Part shown: piece by piece, positions 4,941 through 9,061 of the stretch
Layout of the letters: each line of letters starts with the position of its first letter
Numbering within the stretch: the first letter of the stretch is position 1
Assembly: GCA_032250585.1 (NCBI GenBank)
Contig: JAVVFH010000143.1
Location: 1 to 9,061, forward strand
Direction: 5' to 3'
DNA length: 9,061 nucleotides
From: JAVVFH01 sp032250585
GTDB taxonomy: Bacteria; Pseudomonadota; Gammaproteobacteria; Xanthomonadales; SZUA-36
Position numbers and translations under genes: made by a program
The notes under the pieces: generated by a model
The model's input: the letters and a program-made list of their open reading frames with translations, nothing else
Told to the model about the DNA's origin: nothing
Databases searched by the model: none

Positions 4941-6347
4941 TCAGGATCGCAGGATCTTTTTGCCAGGATTCATCAGCCATTGCGGGTCGAGCGCACTTTT
5001 GATCGCCCGCATGACGTCCAGGCTCTCGGCGCTGAACTCTTCGGCCATGTATTTTAATTTCTGCATGCCAATGCCGTGTTCACCGGAACAGGTGCCTTCC
5101 ATCGACAGGGCACGGGCCACCAACCGGTCATAGAATGCTTCGACCTGCTTGCGTTCCTCTTCGATCGTCGGGTCCACCAGGAAAGCGGTGTGAAAATTGC
5201 CGTCACCCACGTGCCCGGCGATCGCGTAAATCACGTCGACATTCTTCTCGGCGTCAGCGCGGGTCTGTTCGATGCACTCAGCGAGCCGGGACACCGGCAC
5301 GCACACGTCGGTGGAAAAGTTTTTGGCCCCCGGGCGCAGGGCGAGAAAGGCGTAGGCGGCGCTGTGGCGGGCTTCCCACATGGCACGGGCCTCCTGCTCG
5401 TTGGCGGTCCAGCGAAAGCCCTTACAGCCGAACTCCCCGCAAATCTCGCCAAACATTTCGGCGTCTTCCCGGACCGACGAATCACTGCCCTGGAACTCCA
5501 CGAACAGGCTCGGCGCGGGTTCGAACCGGGTACCGGAAAAACGGTTGATGGCCTGCAGTAGCATTTCGTCCACCAATTCGATACGGGCCATCGGAATGTT
5601 GTGCTGCAGGGTGGCGATCACCGCATCGACCGCGGATTTTAAATCGGGGAATTGAACGCTGGCCGAGGCCGACGCGGCCGGGCGGCCGTGTAACCTGACG
5701 ATAAGCTCGGTAATGATACCCAGCGTGCCTTCCGAACCGATAAACAGCTGCGTCAGGTCGTAGCCGGCCGCCGACTTGCGGGCGCGCGAACCGGTTTTGA
5801 CGATGCGCCCGTCCGCGAGCACGGCCGTCAGTGACAGGACGTTTTCACGCATGCTGCCGTATTTCACGGTGTTCGTGCCCGAGGCACGGGTGGCGGCCAG
5901 GCCGCCCACAGAGGCATCGGCGCCCGGATCCACCGAAAAAAACAGGCCCGTGTCGCGCAGTTGTTCGTTAAGCCGCTTGTAGGTCAGCCCGGCCTGGACC
6001 CGGCAGCTGAAATCGTCGGCGTACACGCTCAGCAGCCGGTCCATTCGCGACAGGTCGATCGTCATGCCGCCACCGACCGCATTCACCGAACCGGCCACGC
6101 CGGTGCCGGTGCCAAACGGGATCATCGGAATGCGGTGCTCGCAACAAAGCTTCGCGATCCGCGCGACCTCCTCCGTGCTCTCCGGAAAACAGACCGCATC
6201 CGGAAGTGCGCCGTCGTGCCAGGACTCGTCGTGACTGTGGTGTTCCCGTATCGAACGGTTGAGGGTGACGCGCTCCCCGACGACGCCCTGAAGCGCCTCG
6301 ATCAGCGCCGGCGGCGGGCAGGAAGCAAGCGGCCTGTTTTCGTTCAT
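4941..6347 (-). CDS. FAD-linked D-lactate dehydrogenase (cytochrome), LDHD/GlcD-type
   Basis: This 468-residue flavoprotein belongs to the vanillyl-alcohol-oxidase-fold family. The FAD domain holds PFGTGTGVAGS (77-87), DPGADASVGGLAAT (140-153), SGTNTVKYGSMRENVL (156-171), a RKSAAGYDLT block (190-199) and GSEGTLGIITE (204-214). The C-terminal cap carries GHVGDGNFH (378-386, metal/substrate His) and SGEHGIGMQK (421-430, catalytic His424), ending in LMNPGKKIL. The blocks DPGADAS, RKSAAGY, RPGAKNFSTDVCVP and GHVGDGNFH resemble mitochondrial LDHD and yeast Dld1 more than GlcD or D-2-hydroxyglutarate dehydrogenase, so I favour oxidation of D-lactate or another D-2-hydroxy acid, with electrons passed to a cytochrome or quinone. 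No signal peptide is seen. The ATG is preceded by only a weak purine stretch (GGAACGAAAA). It lies 55 bp after the TonB-dependent receptor gene and is probably cotranscribed with it. Its stop codon overlaps the ChaB remnant. Confidence 0.9.
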   Translation of the reverse strand: MNENRPLASCPPPALIEALQGVVGERVTLNRSIREHHSHDESWHDGALPDAVCFPESTEEVARIAKLCCEHRIPMIPFGTGTGVAGSVNAVGGGMTIDLSRMDRLLSVYADDFSCRVQAGLTYKRLNEQLRDTGLFFSVDPGADASVGGLAATRASGTNTVKYGSMRENVLSLTAVLADGRIVKTGSRARKSAAGYDLTQLFIGSEGTLGIITELIVRLHGRPAASASASVQFPDLKSAVDAVIATLQHNIPMARIELVDEMLLQAINRFSGTRFEPAPSLFVEFQGSDSSVREDAEMFGEICGEFGCKGFRWTANEQEARAMWEARHSAAYAFLALRPGAKNFSTDVCVPVSRLAECIEQTRADAEKNVDVIYAIAGHVGDGNFHTAFLVDPTIEEERKQVEAFYDRLVARALSMEGTCSGEHGIGMQKLKYMAEEFSAESLDVMRAIKSALDPQWLMNPGKKILRS

Positions 6348-6402
6348 GCTTTTCGTTCCAACAGGCCGCCCCGCAGCTTAACTTAAACGCCAGGCAGGAC
6401 GT

Positions 6403-8727
6403 CTAAAAGCGCTTGGATACATTGATACCCAGCGTACGCGGTCGAATGGTGACGAAGCCGACCTGGTCGACGTTGGTGGTGAACGCGTCTACGTCGGCGC
6501 GCTCATCGGTCAGGTTCTCCGCGAAAAGACTGACACGCCAGCCATTGCCTTGCTGCAGCAGGGCGATGTTGGCGTTTACCGCCGTATAACTGTCCAATTC
6601 GATATTGGTCGGAATGTCCCGGTTGAATTCGGTCCGCGTGCTGTCGCGGTAAACCACGTCGAAGCGGACTTGCCCGGACCAATCGGCCCACAGCGGGCGC
6701 TCGTATTGCAGCGACGCCGTTCCCTGGTATTCGGGAACGTTCGGCAAAGTATCCCCGGCCATGCCCCGGGGTGTATTGGCGCCACCACCGAGGTTCGGAT
6801 TGTCCGAATCCAGGGTTGCATCCTGATAGGACGCACCCACGAACAGCCACAAATGATCGGTCGCCTGCAGCGTGGCATCGAATTCGATACCGTCGACGGT
6901 CGCGTTGCCGAAATTACCGATAAAATTGACCACCCCCAGTTCATCGATGCCCTCCAGCTGAATATCGTCCCACTCCATGTGATAGACGGCCGTATTGAGC
7001 TGCAGCCGGTCGTCGAGCAGGGTCCACTTGAGCCCCAACTCGTAGTTGGTGATCTCGTCCGGGTCGAAGGCTTCAGGCACCGCGAACTGATCCAGCGGCA
7101 GGCTCGCGTTGTTGAGACCGCCGCGCCTGGCGCCTTCCGAGCGCGTTGCATACAGGCGGATATCGTCATTCGGGAACCAGGACAAGGTGGTCTTCCAGGT
7201 GAACTTCGTCAGCGAGTCGCTGTTGCTGTTGACATCGAACGGCACCGCGTCCGTAAAGCTGAAGGGGTGCGTTATGAATTCATCCGAGTCGAAGTCGGAT
7301 TCAAACCAGCGCCCGCCCCACAAGATCTGGAACTGCTCCGCGAAGTCATAGGTGACCTCGCCGAAAAAGGCCAGCTCCTGTATGCGGGTCTTGTCGACCC
7401 GGCCGAACACCGTATTACCGCCGTCCGACACGTCGTCGTCAAACCCCGGGGTGAACGGGCCCGCGGGCAGCCCGTCGGGACCGACGTTGACCGCCTGAGC
7501 TTCCCAATCCTGATCGTCCTCGCTGTAAAACGCACCCGCCACGAATTGCACAGGGCTGTTTTCGAAGTTCGAGGCGAAGCGGATTTCGTTTGACCAGATG
7601 TCGCGCTCTATCGGCTGAATGCCCTGGAAGGGTTCCGGAAACAGCGTGGCGAAGAACGGCACGGCCGCAACCACACCGGTATTGTCGAATCGGAACACCA
7701 GGTCGCGCGTGAAATAGCTGGATGCCGCGGTGAAGGTACCGTAGTCCTGTTCGTATTCGATGACCAGGCTGCTGATGTTCAGCTCATCATCCCAGCCATC
7801 CTGCGTCAGGCCGGTGTTGTCCAGTTCGCCAGGGGTCACCGGCGGAAAGCCGATCGCCGACAGGTCGTTCGATTCGTCTTTCATGAAGCGGAAGGTGCCT
7901 CCGACATCCATGTCCTGGTAGGTGTGCGAAAGCGTGAACATCAGCCGGTCGGATGGCGTCCAGCGCAGATGCACGCGGCCGCCGGCAATTTCCTCGGTGT
8001 TCACGTCATCGATCGGGCCCGATTCGATGCGGATGGCGTCAATATAACCGCCCATGTCGTGCAGCCAGCCGACCGCGCGCACGGCCAGCACGTCCTCGAC
8101 GATGGGAATGTTAACCATGCCGTTGATGATGTAATTTTCTTCACCCTTGCGGGTTGAGGAGATCTCCGCCTCGAGATTGCCCTCGAAGATGTCGAGCTTG
8201 GGCTTGTTGGTCAAAAAGCGAATGGTGCCCGACATCGAGTTGGCGCCGTAAAGCGTGCCCTGGGGGCCCTTCAGAACCTCGACCTGCTGAATGTCGTGCA
8301 TCTGGATGGGGGCATTGCGGCCGCCCCCGTCTTCTGAATTCGAGGCCGTGATGACGGCTTCATCGTAGTAAACACCAACCGTCGAATCGCCCGAGGAATT
8401 GATGCCGCGCAGAATGTATTTGCGGTCACCCGGGCCGATGTCCTGCAGCTGCAGGCCGGGAATGGAAAAGGCCAGGTCCTTGAAATCCCGAACCATGCGA
8501 TCTTCGAGCTCCTGCTCACCGAACACCTGGATGGAAAGTGACGTATCCTGCAGCAGCTGATCGCCCCGCTTCTGGGCCGATACCACGACCTCTTCGAGAG
8601 CGGTGCGGCTGGATGCGTCCTGGGCAAGCGCGTTGCCGGCGAGAATGCAGGAAAGCACCAGCCCAAAGGCGAAAAAGTGGAACCGACGTTGAACAACAGG
8701 TGAAACATCCGACAAACTGAAATACAT
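6403..8727 (-). CDS. TonB-dependent outer-membrane receptor
   Basis: This 774-residue protein has a long N-terminal signal sequence (hydrophobic from about 16 to 30, likely cut after NALA at residue 35). The TonB-box-like LEEVVVSAQKR (44-54) follows, then a plug domain with FSIPGLQLQ (87-95), YILRGIN (104-110), VGVYYDEAVI (117-126) and VEVLKGPQGTLYGANSMSG (149-167). The remainder is a beta-barrel rich in aromatic and acidic strands, ending in RTLGINVSKRF with the terminal Phe needed for BAM insertion. Such receptors take up siderophores, vitamins or organic substrates using proton-motive energy via TonB. No FecA-type signalling domain is present. The D-lactate dehydrogenase gene directly downstream suggests a carbon source rather than iron, but the ligand is unknown. 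AGGAG (8734-8738) sits 6 bases before the ATG, and a strong -35 box and palindrome lie upstream. Confidence 0.93.
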   Translation of the reverse strand: MYFSLSDVSPVVQRRFHFFAFGLVLSCILAGNALAQDASSRTALEEVVVSAQKRGDQLLQDTSLSIQVFGEQELEDRMVRDFKDLAFSIPGLQLQDIGPGDRKYILRGINSSGDSTVGVYYDEAVITASNSEDGGGRNAPIQMHDIQQVEVLKGPQGTLYGANSMSGTIRFLTNKPKLDIFEGNLEAEISSTRKGEENYIINGMVNIPIVEDVLAVRAVGWLHDMGGYIDAIRIESGPIDDVNTEEIAGGRVHLRWTPSDRLMFTLSHTYQDMDVGGTFRFMKDESNDLSAIGFPPVTPGELDNTGLTQDGWDDELNISSLVIEYEQDYGTFTAASSYFTRDLVFRFDNTGVVAAVPFFATLFPEPFQGIQPIERDIWSNEIRFASNFENSPVQFVAGAFYSEDDQDWEAQAVNVGPDGLPAGPFTPGFDDDVSDGGNTVFGRVDKTRIQELAFFGEVTYDFAEQFQILWGGRWFESDFDSDEFITHPFSFTDAVPFDVNSNSDSLTKFTWKTTLSWFPNDDIRLYATRSEGARRGGLNNASLPLDQFAVPEAFDPDEITNYELGLKWTLLDDRLQLNTAVYHMEWDDIQLEGIDELGVVNFIGNFGNATVDGIEFDATLQATDHLWLFVGASYQDATLDSDNPNLGGGANTPRGMAGDTLPNVPEYQGTASLQYERPLWADWSGQVRFDVVYRDSTRTEFNRDIPTNIELDSYTAVNANIALLQQGNGWRVSLFAENLTDERADVDAFTTNVDQVGFVTIRPRTLGINVSKRF

Positions 8728-8765
8728 GACTCGCTCCTTGAAAAATTAAACTCTGTGTCATTCCA

Positions 8766-8780
8766 CCCGGAACAACCGGG
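8766..8780 (-). promoter_or_regulatory. Hairpin in the receptor gene leader
   Basis: CCCGG-AACAA-CCGGG is a perfect 5-bp stem with a 5-base loop inside the predicted 5' untranslated region of the TonB-dependent receptor gene, about 27 bp before the ribosome site. Flanking ATTCC and GGAAT extend the pairing imperfectly, so it may also be a decayed relative of the ATTCCC/GGGAAT repeat at 8925. Confidence 0.35.
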
Positions 8781-8837
8781 AATTTATTGAGGGAATGTTG
8801 AAAAACGACAATAATCTGTACCGCGCCTTTTACAGAG

Positions 8838-8853
8838 TAGTACGTATGTACTA
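8838..8853. promoter_or_regulatory. Operator-like palindrome over the receptor promoter
   Basis: TAGTAC-GTAT-GTACTA has perfect 6-bp arms around 4 bases, the size and symmetry of a dimeric repressor site such as those of TetR-family regulators. It covers the predicted -10 box at 8845-8850, so a protein bound here would block transcription of the receptor and dehydrogenase. No regulator gene is in the window. Confidence 0.5.
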
Positions 8854-8873
8854 TATTCCTCAAACACTGTCAA
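8845..8873 (-). promoter_or_regulatory. Probable sigma-70 type promoter for the receptor-dehydrogenase pair
   Basis: On the minus strand a perfect TTGACA (8868-8873) is followed after 17 bp by TACATA (8845-8850, three of six matches). The likely transcript would start near 8838 and carry a leader of about 110 bases. A weak -10 with a perfect -35 suits a regulated promoter. Confidence 0.5.
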
Positions 8874-8920
8874 CGCTTCGAAACCGCAAGCGCACTGTAA
8901 ATTTGTTCTACCAGAAGTAC

Positions 8921-9023
8921 CGCCATTCCCGCGCAGGCGGGAATCCAGGAATTTCAATCCAATCCGCGGCTGGCGAATCCAGCAGTGTTGTTGGAACGGG
9001 ATTTCCGCTTGCGCGGAAATGAC
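8921..9023. repeat. Paired REP-type hairpins; first is a dRS3-type ATTCCC-N8-GGGAAT repeat
   Basis: Positions 8925-8944 match ATTCCC-N8-GGGAAT exactly, with an inner CCCGC/GCGGG stem. A second hairpin, ATTTCCGC-TTGC-GCGGAAAT, occupies 9001-9020 and is followed by GACG. The outer ends (CATTCCCGC on the left, GCGGAAATG on the right) are complementary with one mismatch, so the 103-bp unit can also fold as one long cruciform, like a BIME or a small MITE. Hairpins of this CATTCCCGCG...CGGGAATCCAG type are widespread in Proteobacteria; in Neisseria the dRS3 form serves as a phage insertion site. Together with 8728-8920 (promoter, operator and leader), this fills the 334-bp stretch at the window's right end; I see no gene there. 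Confidence 0.75.
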
Positions 9024-9061
9024 GAGAGTTCAAGAAATTGGCGTGAGAACAAATTTGCCCT

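Noticed and set aside
6550..7593. A 347-codon plus-strand open frame inside the TonB-dependent receptor
   Set aside because: It is antisense to a well-supported receptor gene and has no motifs or ribosome site of its own.
8795..9022. A 75-codon plus-strand frame in the receptor upstream region
   Set aside because: Its second half is a translation of the repeat hairpins (the RHSRAGGNPG string is typical of this repeat), and the first half covers the promoter and operator.

Overview
The window is a chromosomal segment of a GC-rich Proteobacterium. A gammaproteobacterium is most likely, judging from the protein sequences, the NnrS, TonB-dependent receptor and ChaB families present, the consensus-like -35 and -10 boxes, and the REP-like repeats. 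This placement is inference; no rRNA or other marker gene is present. Most of the window is ordinary, compact coding sequence, and I found no clear sign of a defence system, CRISPR array, transposase, prophage, tRNA or rRNA.

Layout. Positions 1-168 (+) hold the last 55 codons of a molybdenum-hydroxylase large subunit (xanthine dehydrogenase / isoquinoline 1-oxidoreductase type). It converges on a NnrS-family heme/copper membrane protein (214-1413, -). A small class I SAM-dependent methyltransferase (1659-2234, +) sits between two palindromic, REP-like sequences that share a GGGTCA core. A secreted alpha/beta hydrolase (2340-3230, +) follows and converges, with only 17 bp between the stops, on a probably periplasmic M24 'pita-bread' metallopeptidase (3248-4558, -).

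The right half is on the minus strand. A 774-residue TonB-dependent outer-membrane receptor (6403-8727) is followed after 55 bp by an FAD-linked D-lactate dehydrogenase of the LDHD/GlcD class (4941-6347). These two probably form an operon for uptake and oxidation of an unknown substrate, possibly a 2-hydroxy acid or something that yields one. Upstream of the receptor lie a perfect TTGACA box and a TAGTAC-N4-GTACTA palindrome over the likely -10, which looks like a repressor operator. Beyond that, a pair of REP-type hairpins fills the window edge, one of them fitting the ATTCCC-N8-GGGAAT (dRS3-type) consensus.

Two less obvious items lie past the end of the dehydrogenase gene. First, overlapping its stop codon in another frame, is the decayed C-terminal end of a ChaB-family gene (about 4868-4939, -), which marks an old recombination or deletion junction. 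Second is a 34-codon, very lysine-rich small gene (4680-4784, -) with a strong Shine-Dalgarno sequence, preceded by two back-to-back perfect hairpins and a plausible promoter.
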